Positions 10,073 to 17,884 of a stretch of DNA of 33,381 nucleotides are shown one piece after another. The stretch spans positions 1-33,381 of the forward strand of contig JAQYVW010000033.1 in NCBI GenBank assembly GCA_030145325.1, written 5' to 3'. Origin of the DNA: Desulfurivibrionaceae bacterium (lineage in GTDB: Bacteria > Desulfobacterota > Desulfobulbia > Desulfobulbales > UBA5123). How positions within the stretch are numbered: the stretch's first letter is position 1; the number at the start of each line of letters is the position of its first letter. The notes beneath the pieces are model-generated. The model was given only the letters and a program-made list of their open reading frames with translations. It was not told the DNA's origin and ran no database searches. A program made the position numbers and the translations under genes.

Positions 10073-11995
10073 CTACGCCTTACGTTCGCGCAGGATACGC
10101 TTATCACCCACCCGAATGGTGAGTTTTATCTTGTCGAAATACTCAAGGAGCGGGATAGAAAATTTCCGGGTCAGGCCGGTCATCCCCTTAAAGCTCTGGG
10201 CATCAAGTTCACCACCTCCTCGACAAAATTCACGTACCTGCTCAGCCAAGGCATCGAGAGTGGCGGCATGGAAATAAAGATCCTCGTTAATCTTGAGCAC
10301 TGATTTATCTCGCACCAGCAAGGCCAGCATCTCACGAACCCGCGCCTGGGGCAAGGAATCAAAACGGCTGACCACCTCTTTGAGGGTGGGCGGTTTCAGG
10401 CCCGCATCAGCATACAGTTGCTCCATATCCCGCCGCAGGGATTCCTCGTCTTCCTTGAAGGAAACCTGATGATCGGCCAACCGCACTTCCGCATCGGCCT
10501 GGACAATCCGACCCGATTTGACCAGATCGTTGAGGAGCACCTGGAAAAGACGTTGATCCAGCCCTCGTTGCAACTGAAAACGCAACTCTTCCTTGGCCAA
10601 ACCACTCTGCATGGGGTTTTCAGTATGATAGGCGGTAAGGATGGCCACCACCTTGTCGGTGAGGCTTAAGAACACGCTCTCTTCAACCATCCGTTGTTTA
10701 TCGGATTCCACCACCATGATTTTTCGGGCGGAGAGAGGGCCGCTCAACAACTTCTTAAGCCGTTTGCCGAAGAGTCCCAACCGTACCGCCAGTTCATCAA
10801 AGGTAAGACCGGCAAAGCCGCTTTCCCGAATATGCAGTTGCGCCAACTCTTCCTGCCCGCCCTCTAGAAAGATCTTGAAGGCAGCACCGTTTTCGGGCCG
10901 AAAACGACGACGCTTCCGCAGAGAAACTCCGTTCAGCACCGCCCCGCCGCCGATGGTATAAACCGGCGAATAACTTCGCACCACGTAACGGTCTCCCGGC
11001 CAAGCGGTCACCGGTTCTTCCAGGAGCAACTGAACATTGCAGGTGGAACCGGGCAACGCCTCCTCATCATCAAGGAGGACAACCCGTCCCATCACCTCAG
11101 CAGTGCCAAGATGAACACGAACCCGAGCCCGGTTCTTAAATGGTTTCTTATTGCCGGAGAGATAAAGAAATTCAGCATCCAACATGTAGGAAGGATGCAG
11201 AGAACCCGGCGTGGCCAGCATATCACCGCGTCCGATCAACTCTTTGTCAATGCCCTGCACATTGATGGCGGTACGATGCCCAGCCTCAACCTCCTCAACA
11301 TCGTTGCTATGGACCTGAATGCCCCTGATTTTACCCGCCAGCTCTTGGGGATAGATCACCACCTCATCCCCCACTGCGATGCGACCAGAGATGGAAGTGC
11401 CGGTGACCACCGCCCCGAACCCCTTCATGGTGAAGATACGATCCACCGGCAAGCGGAACGGCCCGTGCGCTTCAGCAAGTTCGCTCTTGCTCACCAGCCG
11501 GTCAAGTTCAGCCCGCACCGCCTCGATCCCTTCTCCAGTGGTGGCGGAAACCGCAAACATGGGGGCTTTTTCAAGGAAACTGTCGGCAAGAAACTGCCGA
11601 ACATCGTCTTGCACCAGCTCCAGCCATTCAGCATCCACCATATCCTTCTTGGTGATCACCACCAACCCCTGTTGCACCCCCAGCAGCTTACAGATCTCGA
11701 AATGCTCACGGGTCTGAGGCATCACCCCTTCATCGGCGGCTATCACAAAGGCCACCAAATCAATCCCGGCGGCACCGGCCACCATATTCTTGACGAATCG
11801 CTCATGACCGGGAACATCGATGATCCCCAAACGGTGCCCGCAGGGGAGGTCAAGATGGGCAAAACCAAGCTCAATGGTAATCCCTCGCGCCTTCTCCTCT
11901 TTCAGGCGATCGGTATCGATACCGGTGAGGGCGCGAACCAGGCTGGTCTTGCCATGATCGACATGGCCTGCTGTTCCTAAGACTACTTCACGCAT
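10073..11995 (-). CDS. selB: selenocysteine-specific elongation factor SelB
   Basis: 640 aa. The protein is a translational GTPase with G1 GHVDHGKT (residues 10-17), G3 DVPGHE and G4 TKKD, EF-Tu-like beta-barrel domains, and a long C-terminal region expected to form the winged-helix modules that bind the SECIS hairpin of selenoprotein mRNAs. Length and order fit bacterial SelB. It delivers Sec-tRNA(Sec) to in-frame UGA codons, so the organism should make selenoproteins; selA, selD, selC and a UGA-containing selenoprotein gene were not found in the window. The ATG is six bases after the stop of the MBL-fold gene, whose TGGTGGTGA end doubles as the ribosome-binding site, suggesting translational coupling. 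Confidence 0.96.
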   Translation of the reverse strand: MREVVLGTAGHVDHGKTSLVRALTGIDTDRLKEEKARGITIELGFAHLDLPCGHRLGIIDVPGHERFVKNMVAGAAGIDLVAFVIAADEGVMPQTREHFEICKLLGVQQGLVVITKKDMVDAEWLELVQDDVRQFLADSFLEKAPMFAVSATTGEGIEAVRAELDRLVSKSELAEAHGPFRLPVDRIFTMKGFGAVVTGTSISGRIAVGDEVVIYPQELAGKIRGIQVHSNDVEEVEAGHRTAINVQGIDKELIGRGDMLATPGSLHPSYMLDAEFLYLSGNKKPFKNRARVRVHLGTAEVMGRVVLLDDEEALPGSTCNVQLLLEEPVTAWPGDRYVVRSYSPVYTIGGGAVLNGVSLRKRRRFRPENGAAFKIFLEGGQEELAQLHIRESGFAGLTFDELAVRLGLFGKRLKKLLSGPLSARKIMVVESDKQRMVEESVFLSLTDKVVAILTAYHTENPMQSGLAKEELRFQLQRGLDQRLFQVLLNDLVKSGRIVQADAEVRLADHQVSFKEDEESLRRDMEQLYADAGLKPPTLKEVVSRFDSLPQARVREMLALLVRDKSVLKINEDLYFHAATLDALAEQVREFCRGGGELDAQSFKGMTGLTRKFSIPLLEYFDKIKLTIRVGDKRILRERKA

Positions 11996-12001
11996 CCGAA
12001 A

Positions 12002-12646
12002 TCACCACCAGCCACCTTTAAGGAACGGATTAGAGGCTTTTTCCTCACCAATGGTAGACTGCGCGCCACCATAGCCATGGCCGGGCCAGACCACCGTCTT
12101 GGGGGGCAGAGTAAGGAGCCGCTCGGTAATGGAGGTATACAGTTGCTTGGAATCGCCGCCGGGGAAATCAGTGCGGCCAACCCCGCCGACAAAGAGGGTA
12201 TCACCGGCATAAAGATTTGCCTGGCCGTCATACAGACAGATACCGCCAGGCGTATGCCCAGGGGTATGAATAATCTCCATGGTCACGGAACCGATCTCAA
12301 GCTTATCGCCGTGCCGCACCTTAAGATCAGCCGGGGGAGAGAAAGCCAGCCCCAACATGGAAAAGTACTCCACGGTTTTGGGCTCGGCAAAGTAGGCGTC
12401 GTCTTCTTCATGCATCACAATTTGCGCGCCGGTGGCCTGCTTGATGCGCAGGTTGCCGCAGACATGATCGGGATGGCCGTGGGTGGCGACGATATACTCC
12501 AGAGTCACCCCCTCCTCGGCACAGAGCGCGAGGATCTTGTCCTCATCGCCGCCGGGATCGATGATTAACCCTTTTTTTGTTTCCGGGCAGGCCACCAGGT
12601 AACAGCACACCCCCATCATCCCCACCGTGATCTGTCTGATAATCAT
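12002..12646 (-). CDS. MBL-fold metallo-hydrolase (glyoxalase II-like)
   Basis: 214 aa. The metallo-beta-lactamase fold is shown by THGHPDH (residues 55-61), a later HTPGHTPGG, YAGDTLF and PGHGYG, which together supply the His/Asp ligands of a dinuclear metal site. The family includes hydroxyacylglutathione hydrolases and related thioesterases; the exact substrate is not readable, so I give no symbol. The ATG at 12646 has GAGGAAAACC in front; upstream in-frame GTG (12661) and ATG (12658) precede that ribosome site and are less likely. A strong hairpin separates it from mrp, but it is tightly coupled to selB downstream. No signal peptide, so it is cytoplasmic. Confidence 0.88.
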   Translation of the reverse strand: MIIRQITVGMMGVCCYLVACPETKKGLIIDPGGDEDKILALCAEEGVTLEYIVATHGHPDHVCGNLRIKQATGAQIVMHEEDDAYFAEPKTVEYFSMLGLAFSPPADLKVRHGDKLEIGSVTMEIIHTPGHTPGGICLYDGQANLYAGDTLFVGGVGRTDFPGGDSKQLYTSITERLLTLPPKTVVWPGHGYGGAQSTIGEEKASNPFLKGGWW

Positions 12647-12664
12647 GGTTTTCCTCATCACTCA

Positions 12665-12703
12665 AAATGAAAGCGGCCACGCCTTAAAAAAAGACGCGGC
12701 CAC
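12665..12703 (-). terminator. hairpin plus T-tract between mrp and MBL gene
   Basis: On the minus strand an 11-bp stem is formed by GTGGCCGCGTC (12693-12703) and GGCGTGGCCGC (12673-12683), all pairs closing if G-U pairs are allowed, with a T/A loop and a following TTTCATTTT. It starts six bases after the mrp stop and sits directly before the ribosome site of the MBL gene. It resembles a Rho-independent terminator and is related in sequence to the hairpin upstream of mrp. Confidence 0.7.
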
Positions 12704-12708
12704 AAGGC

Positions 12709-13656
12709 TCAACAATCGCAGGTATCGGGGTTACAAACCCCACCGGCGCAGCCACAACTGGAAGCCATCTCCAGGGTTGGCTTCTCAGACATGGACTTCT
12801 CAATCCGATTGACCAGTTCCTTGAAAGCGGTAATCGCCGGGCTATCACTGTCGGAAGCGAGATAGGGTTGGCCGTCATCACCACCCATAACCACCTTGGG
12901 ATCCAAGGGAATCTTACCGAGAAAGGGCACCGCAAAATCCTGGGCGGTCTGCTCACCACCACCACTCTTGAATATCTCCACGGTGTTGCTGCAATGGGGA
13001 CAGACTAACCCGCTCATATTCTCCACCAAGCCGACCACGTTCATGCTGACGTGTTTACAGAAATTCAAAGACTTGCGCACATCGGCCAAAGCCACTTCCT
13101 GAGGGGTGGTAACCACCAGGGCATGGGCGTCCTTGATGGTGGAAGAAACGGTCAGCGGTTCGTCACCGGTGCCGGGAGGGGCATCGATAATCAGATAATC
13201 CAACTCACCCCAATCCATATCGGAGATAAATTGACGAATGGCCTGAATCTTCAAAGGGCCGCGCCAAATAATGGGATCGTCCCGGTTCTCCATCAAGTAT
13301 TCAAGGGAGATTACCTTAAGGTTGTCGTTGTATTGCATGGGCGGCAACAGCTGGTTCTTACTCTGACGATCAGGAATCTTATCGGTGAGGTTGAGCATCC
13401 GGCAGATGTCCGGGCCATGCAGATCCACATCCATCAGTCCTACCTTGTGACCACGACTGGCCAACCCCAAAGCGAGATTGGTGGAAACGGTACTTTTACC
13501 AACTCCGCCCTTACCGCTCATCACCAAGATCTTGTTCTTGATCTTACCCAGCGAAGTAGTGATAGCCACTTCCTGCTGCGCGATGGAAGCATCTGCGGAT
13601 CCGCAAGATGAACCACCTTGTTTACTGCCGCAAGAACCACTGCTGCAATTACCCAT
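12709..13656 (-). CDS. mrp: Mrp/NBP35-family P-loop ATPase, Fe-S cluster carrier
   Basis: 315 aa. The deviant Walker A GKGGVGKST is at residues 48-56, followed by MDVDLHGP, the DAPPGTGDE motif and a central CPHC that in this family binds a shared Fe-S cluster at the dimer interface. The N-terminus is Cys/Gly/Ser-rich with Cys at 4, 9 and 18, and the C-terminus ends in another Cys cluster (CGCAGG-CN-DTCDC). N-terminal Cys motifs of this kind occur in NBP35-type members. The likely role is loading Fe-S clusters onto apoproteins, relevant to an anaerobe rich in Fe-S enzymes. ATG at 13656 has GAGG ten bases upstream; the frame upstream is not Mrp-like. It has its own promoter, operator-like repeat and leader hairpin. 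Confidence 0.93.
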   Translation of the reverse strand: MGNCSSGSCGSKQGGSSCGSADASIAQQEVAITTSLGKIKNKILVMSGKGGVGKSTVSTNLALGLASRGHKVGLMDVDLHGPDICRMLNLTDKIPDRQSKNQLLPPMQYNDNLKVISLEYLMENRDDPIIWRGPLKIQAIRQFISDMDWGELDYLIIDAPPGTGDEPLTVSSTIKDAHALVVTTPQEVALADVRKSLNFCKHVSMNVVGLVENMSGLVCPHCSNTVEIFKSGGGEQTAQDFAVPFLGKIPLDPKVVMGGDDGQPYLASDSDSPAITAFKELVNRIEKSMSEKPTLEMASSCGCAGGVCNPDTCDC

Positions 13657-13670
13657 ATCCGTAAACCTCA

Positions 13671-13706
13671 AAAAAAAATGAAAGCCACGTCTGAAAAGCA
13701 CGCGGC
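13671..13706 (-). terminator. leader hairpin with nine-T tract upstream of mrp
   Basis: On the minus strand a 7-bp stem GCCGCGT/ACGTGGC (13700-13706 with 13684-13690, one G-U pair) and a nine-base loop are followed by TTTCA and eight more T. The T run abuts GAGG, the mrp Shine-Dalgarno. It can act as the terminator for the cyclophilin unit, or as an attenuator for mrp because a promoter lies upstream of it. Confidence 0.7.
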
Positions 13707-13724
13707 AAAATCTTAAAACTCTAC

Positions 13725-13746
13725 AATTTCACCAAAAGCTGAAATT
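13725..13746 (-). promoter_or_regulatory. operator-like inverted repeat at mrp start site
   Basis: Perfect 7-8-7 inverted repeat AATTTCA-N8-TGAAATT. It overlaps the downstream half of the -10 box and spans the predicted start of transcription, the usual place for a repressor to block initiation. The regulator is unknown; a Rrf2/IscR-type or iron-responsive repressor would make sense for an Fe-S carrier, but that is inference. Confidence 0.5.
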
Positions 13747-13771
13747 ATAATGTACCCACGGTCATTTGCAA
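13744..13771 (-). promoter_or_regulatory. sigma70-type promoter for mrp
   Basis: On the minus strand TTGCAA (13766-13771), a 16-base spacer and a perfect TATAAT (13744-13749). The predicted start is near 13737, giving an ~80-base leader that contains the hairpin at 13671-13706. Confidence 0.6.
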
Positions 13772-13801
13772 GGTAAAACCATGGCGCAACGGACGGTGAA
13801 C

Positions 13802-14344
13802 TTAGATCAACGAGGGCCGCAGCTTGTCACCGAAAGCGCCTTCCAGCATCTCATTCCAGACCACCAGCTTATCCTTACACTGGTCAAGGAGGGAAGCAGT
13901 GTCACCCTTAATGGTGACCGTTTTCATCTCATCACCCTGAACGATGCTATTAACCACCTCCATATCCTCGTCACCAACCACCTCGCCAAATACCGCATGC
14001 TTGCCATCCAACCAAGCCGTGGGCACATGGGTGATAAAAAACTGGCTCCCGTTGGTGCCTGGACCGGCATTGGCCATGGAGAGCACTCCGGGTTTATCAT
14101 GACGCAGCGCATCGACGAATTCATCATCGAAACGATAGCCCGGCTCACCGGTCCCAGTGCCGAGGGGGCAACCGCCTTGCACCATAAAATCAGGGATCAC
14201 CCGATGGAACTTGATCCCATCATAAAAACCGCGTCCGGCAAGGTTCACAAAATTAGCAACCGTAAAGGGAACCTGATCTGCAAAAAGACGAAGGCGGATA
14301 ACACCTTTATTGGTTTCTACTTCCGCAATCAATTCATTGCCCAT
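13802..14344 (-). CDS. cyclophilin-type peptidyl-prolyl isomerase
   Basis: 180 aa. The cyclophilin core is shown by [15 protein letters not shown] with the catalytic Arg, [16 protein letters not shown] and KHAVFGEV. It catalyses cis-trans isomerisation of X-Pro bonds during protein folding. No signal peptide precedes the domain, so it is the cytoplasmic form (PpiB-like). The start is firm: AAGGAG seven bases before ATG at 14344. It is a single-gene unit with a good promoter and a ~125-base structured leader upstream, and a hairpin/T-tract downstream. Confidence 0.94.
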   Translation of the reverse strand: MGNELIAEVETNKGVIRLRLFADQVPFTVANFVNLAGRGFYDGIKFHRVIPDFMVQGGCPLGTGTGEPGYRFDDEFVDALRHDKPGVLSMANAGPGTNGSQFFITHVPTAWLDGKHAVFGEVVGDEDMEVVNSIVQGDEMKTVTIKGDTASLLDQCKDKLVVWNEMLEGAFGDKLRPSLI

Positions 14345-14389
14345 AACAATACTCCTTAAAAATCATTAATTTAAGTAATAGCCCAGTAA

Positions 14390-14461
14390 CACCACCAATA
14401 AGAGAGGTGGTGAAAATTACACAGCAAGTTTCCATGCCACCAAGGCACGGCCAACCGTACC
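14390..14461 (-). promoter_or_regulatory. structured 5' leader of the cyclophilin gene
   Basis: The leader between the predicted start (~14469) and the ATG holds two good hairpins on the minus strand: GGTACGG-TTGG-CCGTGCC (14444-14461) and CACCACC-N9-GGTGGTG (14390-14412). The GGTGG between them could pair alternatively with CACCACC, so two mutually exclusive folds are possible. I do not recognise a known riboswitch class. Confidence 0.45.
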
Positions 14462-14475
14462 CAACAGAACAAAAT

Positions 14476-14504
14476 AGTATAGTCGCCTGAAGGCTGTTGT
14501 TCAA
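14476..14504 (-). promoter_or_regulatory. sigma70-type promoter for the cyclophilin gene
   Basis: On the minus strand TTGAAC (14499-14504), a 17-base spacer and TATACT (14476-14481). The spacing is optimal. An AGCAGGG/CCCTGCT inverted repeat (about 14523-14556) lies just upstream. No gene lies between this promoter and the membrane-protein gene ending at 14608. Confidence 0.7.
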
Positions 14505-14607
14505 GAAAAAGAAATACGGCGAAGCAGGGTACCGAATCTGCTGCGTTAGCGCCCTGCTCACCTACCAAAAAAATAAGCTCGCGCCCCAGTGAGTAGTTAC
14601 CTTTTGG

Positions 14608-15081
14608 CTACAGAAAGGAAGCGACCCCGACAATCAAGCCGGAGAGTATTGGCAGCAGGAGATTACGGGCAATTCGATCCTGAAGGGGATAATTGAAATC
14701 ATACATCCAAAACCCGAAACAAGACGCGCCCAAGGTCAAGAAAGGCAGCGAGGCAAGCAACGGACCAATTTGCCCCCACAGATTCACCCCACCGCCAAAC
14801 CAAAGTAGAACGGCATCCAAAGAGAGGCAAACCAAGGACAACTGACTGATTTCAAATGTAAAACGACTAAGAACATACAACGGCCCATGCCAACGCAAGG
14901 TTCCGCAAAGATAAGAGATAATCAGTAAACAACAAACAACCAGCAATGCCGAGCCAAGCAGCGAACCTTGATTCTGGGTGAGGAAACGAAACATATCCTC
15001 ATGGAAAGCGGACAAATCCACCCTCCAGGCAAATCGCGCCCCCAACCACAACAGAGCAAAGATAGCAAAATCTTTAAACAT
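14608..15081 (-). CDS. unknown five-helix membrane protein beside PII-like gene
   Basis: 157 aa, not recognised. About five hydrophobic segments can be seen: residues ~3-20, 39-59, 73-95, 105-126 and 139-157, with short polar loops and few charged residues; the protein ends inside the last helix (VGVASFL). A Cys pair (VVCCLL) sits in the second helix. It begins 30 bp after the PII-like gene and shares its promoter, which suggests that it is the membrane target of that regulator. PII proteins typically gate membrane transporters, but I see no transporter-family motif. The start has only a weak GGGG ribosome site. Confidence 0.72.
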   Translation of the reverse strand: MFKDFAIFALLWLGARFAWRVDLSAFHEDMFRFLTQNQGSLLGSALLVVCCLLIISYLCGTLRWHGPLYVLSRFTFEISQLSLVCLSLDAVLLWFGGGVNLWGQIGPLLASLPFLTLGASCFGFWMYDFNYPLQDRIARNLLLPILSGLIVGVASFL

Positions 15082-15111
15082 AATCGCTGGCCCCGTTAGC
15101 CCACGGAGTAA

Positions 15112-15429
15112 TCATTGCTCTTCCACAAAGCCGATGGCCGAATCCAACTCATGAAGAAAGGCAAACCCTTGCCCTTTCTCCTTCAACCTGGCGGTCTTTA
15201 CCACCGCCGCCATCACTTTTTCAGACTCTTCCTGCTTGGTGACAATATAGATGATCTCTTTCTCGGGCCTGATCAGAAGCCCCATCAGACCCAACCGCTC
15301 CCGCACCCCGGTGCCACGACCAAAAGAAATGGTGGCACCCTGGGCGCCAGCAGCCATTGCCGCCTCCACAACCTTGTCCGCCTTACCCCGCTGCACGATG
15401 CAGGTAATCAACTTCGGGTTAGCGCTCAT
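15112..15429 (-). CDS. PII-like (P-II family) nitrogen regulator-type protein
   Basis: 105 aa, the size of a PII monomer. It has the ferredoxin-like PII pattern (LITCIVQRGKADKVVEAA, GATISFGRGTGVRERLG in place of the T-loop, EKEIIYIVT). The T-loop region lacks the uridylylated Tyr context of GlnB/GlnK, so this belongs to the divergent PII-like branch, which in related bacteria often accompanies a membrane protein (for example DUF1538). It probably binds a nucleotide and reports to the adjacent membrane protein; the ligand is not inferable. AAGGAG is nine bases before ATG at 15429. glnA, amtB and canonical glnK are not nearby. Confidence 0.85.
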   Translation of the reverse strand: MSANPKLITCIVQRGKADKVVEAAMAAGAQGATISFGRGTGVRERLGLMGLLIRPEKEIIYIVTKQEESEKVMAAVVKTARLKEKGQGFAFLHELDSAIGFVEEQ

Positions 15430-15513
15430 TGGTATCTCTCCTTAAAAATCACAAATCCCTTGACCATACGTGGCCTTTCCCCTTGCAAGGTAGTCCCCCC
15501 TCTTTCCTCCATC

Positions 15514-15542
15514 ATTACAACCAGTAAAAGAAGGCTTGTCAA
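15514..15542 (-). promoter_or_regulatory. strong sigma70 promoter for the PII-like unit
   Basis: On the minus strand a perfect TTGACA (15537-15542), a 17-base spacer and TGTAAT (15514-15519). The ~78-base leader to the PII-like ATG includes a CCTTGCAAGG palindrome (15481-15490). Confidence 0.75.
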
Positions 15543-15553
15543 GACAGAACGAA

Positions 15554-15985
15554 TTATTCATCCCCGCCGTGCACGGATTGACGACCACGTTTAATCTTCC
15601 CTCGTTTCTTTTTACTATCAAGCCTGCGCCTACGAGCACCCATCCCTGGCTTGGTTGGCCGTCGCCGTTTGGGCGCCTTTGCTGACTGCTCAACCAGAGC
15701 CAACAACCGGGCCACGGCATCGCGACGATTCTGCTCCAAAGAACGAAACCGCTTGGCCTCGATAACCAGAACCCCATCCAAGGTCAAACGGTTCCCCGCC
15801 AACCTAACCAGCCGCTGCCGCACCCCTGCCGACAATGAAGGTGAACCAACCACATCGAAACGCAACTGCACGGCGGAAGAAACCTTATTAACATGCTGAC
15901 CACCTGGCCCGGAGGCACGAATGCTATCGAAATGGAGTTCCTTGTCATCAATGAGAATCCCGTTTGCGGCAATAATCTGCGCCAT
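15554..15985 (-). CDS. arfB: ArfB (YaeJ) peptidyl-tRNA hydrolase, ribosome rescue
   Basis: 143 aa. The class-I release-factor catalytic loop is present as GPGGQHVNKV with GGQ at residues 28-30, and the protein ends in a long Arg/Lys-rich tail that inserts in the empty mRNA channel of stalled ribosomes. No codon-recognition domain is present, which separates it from RF1/RF2. It hydrolyses peptidyl-tRNA on ribosomes stuck without a stop codon. GGGAGG lies six bases before ATG at 15985. The gene follows the small membrane protein by 19 bp and is probably in one unit with it. Confidence 0.93.
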   Translation of the reverse strand: MAQIIAANGILIDDKELHFDSIRASGPGGQHVNKVSSAVQLRFDVVGSPSLSAGVRQRLVRLAGNRLTLDGVLVIEAKRFRSLEQNRRDAVARLLALVEQSAKAPKRRRPTKPGMGARRRRLDSKKKRGKIKRGRQSVHGGDE

Positions 15986-16004
15986 GAAAAACCTCCCTCA
16001 CCCC

Positions 16005-16403
16005 TCACAAACCACGAGTGGTCAGGAAAATATCCAGCAACACCGCCAATACCGACAGCACAAAAATAAAAAGGTAATTGATATTTTCACGAGATTTCTT
16101 GATAGACGAGAGGAGATAGATCAATACCTGCCGATCTTCACTGAGCAGGGGTGTTTCTTGCTCAAGTTTTTCAATCAGGCAATATTCAGTAACCGCTTTT
16201 TTTCTTTTTTGGGCAATCTGATACCGATACAGGAAAAAAATGGTATAGCCGATAATCCCCACATACCAGGTGGGACGAAACCACTCCGGGCGCAAATGAA
16301 CAAAGAGGATCAAGACCCGAAAAGAAAAGGCTGAGACCAGACCGATGGCAAAAAAAAGATTGATCACCAGAGGTGAAACAGTCTGCGGTGTACTGTGTTG
16401 CAT
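16005..16403 (-). CDS. hypothetical three-helix membrane protein
   Basis: 132 aa, not recognised. Hydrophobic helices are at residues ~13-35, 46-62 and 107-127, separated by a ~45-residue charged cytoplasmic-type loop (YQIAQKRKKAV, then an acidic amphipathic stretch). The first helix is interrupted by FRV. It lies between the AcuI-like gene (15-bp gap) and arfB (19-bp gap), so it is part of the same transcription unit. No function can be assigned. Confidence 0.75.
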   Translation of the reverse strand: MQHSTPQTVSPLVINLFFAIGLVSAFSFRVLILFVHLRPEWFRPTWYVGIIGYTIFFLYRYQIAQKRKKAVTEYCLIEKLEQETPLLSEDRQVLIYLLSSIKKSRENINYLFIFVLSVLAVLLDIFLTTRGL

Positions 16404-16418
16404 GGGTTCTCCCTTTCT

Positions 16419-17414
16419 TTAACGATCCAGATTGACAATCATGCGGCCCCGATGACCACCAGCCAGCATCAACTGAATCTGGGCAGAAAGATCGGCAAGG
16501 GAAATCTCCGTAACCAGATCAGCAATGGTGTCAAGCCGCCACTGGGCAGCCAATTTACCCCAAACCCGCTCCCGGATGGCCATCTCGCACTGGGCAGCCT
16601 CGATCCCCACCAAACTCACCCCCCGCAAGATAAAGGGGTACACCGTGGTGGGCAACTCCGGCGAAGCGACATTACCACAACAGGTAACCACCCCACCATA
16701 CTTCACCGACTTCAAAGCAGTGGCGAGGATCTCACCGCCCACGGTATCAATCACCCCAGCCCACTTTGTCTTCAGCAGCGCCATCCCTTTCTTATCGGTT
16801 ACCGCTTCCCTCCCCACCACCTCGCTGGCGCCAAGACTCTGCAAAAAATCCGCTTGGTCACTTTTGCCACTGGCCGCCACCACCCGAAAGCCGGATGCAG
16901 CGAGGATCGCCACACTCAAGGAACCCACGCCACCGGTGGCGCCGGTAACCAACACCTTGCCATCCTCTGGCTTAAGGCCATGGGCAATGAGTTTTTCCAC
17001 CGACAAGGCGGCAGTAAACCCGCCGGTTCCGTACATCATCGCTTCTTTAAGGGATAAGCCCCCCGGACAAGCCATCACCCAGGCTGCCGGCACCCTAATA
17101 TACTGACCAAAACCGCCGGGCTTATTCATCCCCAGATCATAGCAGCAGCAAAGCACCTCATCACCGGGCTTGAAGCGATCAGAATCACTGCCCACCACCT
17201 CTCCGGCCGCATCGATACCAGGGGTATGCGGGTAACGACGAGTCACCCCGCGGTTGCCGGAAGCGGACAAAGCATCTTTATAGTTAAGGGATGAAAACCG
17301 CACCCGGATCAAAACCTCACCTGGAGGCAGATCGTCCACCGATCGTTCCAGTATCTCGCTGAAATATTCCTTGTCAGCAGTTTCACTGACCACCAGAGCC
17401 TTAAATTTCGTCAT
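16419..17414 (-). CDS. acuI: AcuI/YhdH-type acryloyl-CoA reductase-like oxidoreductase
   Basis: 331 aa, the usual length. It is a medium-chain dehydrogenase/reductase without structural zinc: SSLNYKDALSASG and YPHTPGIDAAGEV at the N-terminal GroES-like part, the nucleotide-binding TGATGGVGS at 157-165, and the C-terminal GGVVTCCGN and FILRGVSLVGI segments typical of YhdH/AcuI. Family members reduce acryloyl-CoA or quinones with NADPH. The true substrate is uncertain. The ATG at 17414 follows the Nudix stop by two bases. Confidence 0.85.
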   Translation of the reverse strand: MTKFKALVVSETADKEYFSEILERSVDDLPPGEVLIRVRFSSLNYKDALSASGNRGVTRRYPHTPGIDAAGEVVGSDSDRFKPGDEVLCCCYDLGMNKPGGFGQYIRVPAAWVMACPGGLSLKEAMMYGTGGFTAALSVEKLIAHGLKPEDGKVLVTGATGGVGSLSVAILAASGFRVVAASGKSDQADFLQSLGASEVVGREAVTDKKGMALLKTKWAGVIDTVGGEILATALKSVKYGGVVTCCGNVASPELPTTVYPFILRGVSLVGIEAAQCEMAIRERVWGKLAAQWRLDTIADLVTEISLADLSAQIQLMLAGGHRGRMIVNLDR

Positions 17415-17416
17415 GC

Positions 17417-17884
17417 CTAAACAACCTCACTGCAATCATTTACCGATAAAATTGCCGGCACCCTGCCGGCATCATACTCAGGCGATGCCAAGAGCACCGC
17501 AATGGGAAGATCAGCCGGAGTCAGATCCAGCCCCGGCAGCATTGTCGGCAACAGCCACTCAATGCGGCCATGAACAACCGGTCGGTATTCGCCATGCCGA
17601 TGTCTTGCCAGGTAGGCGAGGAGAAGGTATGGAGCCCCGGCCACCGAAAATTCAACCTGGGCAAGCATCTCCCCCACCACAATTTCCACCCCCAACTCTT
17701 CATCTATTTCCCGAACCAAGGCCACCTGCGGTGTTTCCCCCAACTCAACCTTGCCGCCGGGAAACTCCCACTTCCCCTGATGAAGGCCGGAATTCCGTTG
17801 CGCGACCAGGATCAATCCATCATCCCGCTGGATAATGGCAGCCACCACCTGCTGCCGCCGCCTCAAGGCCACACTGCCGGGCAT
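17417..17884 (-). CDS. Nudix hydrolase, MutT-like
   Basis: 155 aa. A complete Nudix box, G-x5-E-x7-REU-x-EE-x-G-U, spans residues 44-66 (GKVELGE ... REIDEELGV). The preceding WEFPGGK is typical of MutT-type (d)NTP pyrophosphohydrolases that remove 8-oxo-dGTP, although other Nudix substrates are possible. A ~60-residue C-terminal extension follows the core. The start overlaps the end of the upstream hydrolase by 22 bases, so translation is probably coupled. Confidence 0.86.
   Translation of the reverse strand: MPGSVALRRRQQVVAAIIQRDDGLILVAQRNSGLHQGKWEFPGGKVELGETPQVALVREIDEELGVEIVVGEMLAQVEFSVAGAPYLLLAYLARHRHGEYRPVVHGRIEWLLPTMLPGLDLTPADLPIAVLLASPEYDAGRVPAILSVNDCSEVV

Noticed and set aside
11111-11980. 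Plus-strand open frame opposite selB
   Set aside because: Shadow of a well-supported gene; His/Pro-rich translation without motifs.
14345-14568. Short minus-strand frames upstream of the cyclophilin
   Set aside because: They cross the promoter and leader, have no ribosome site and show no protein-like pattern.
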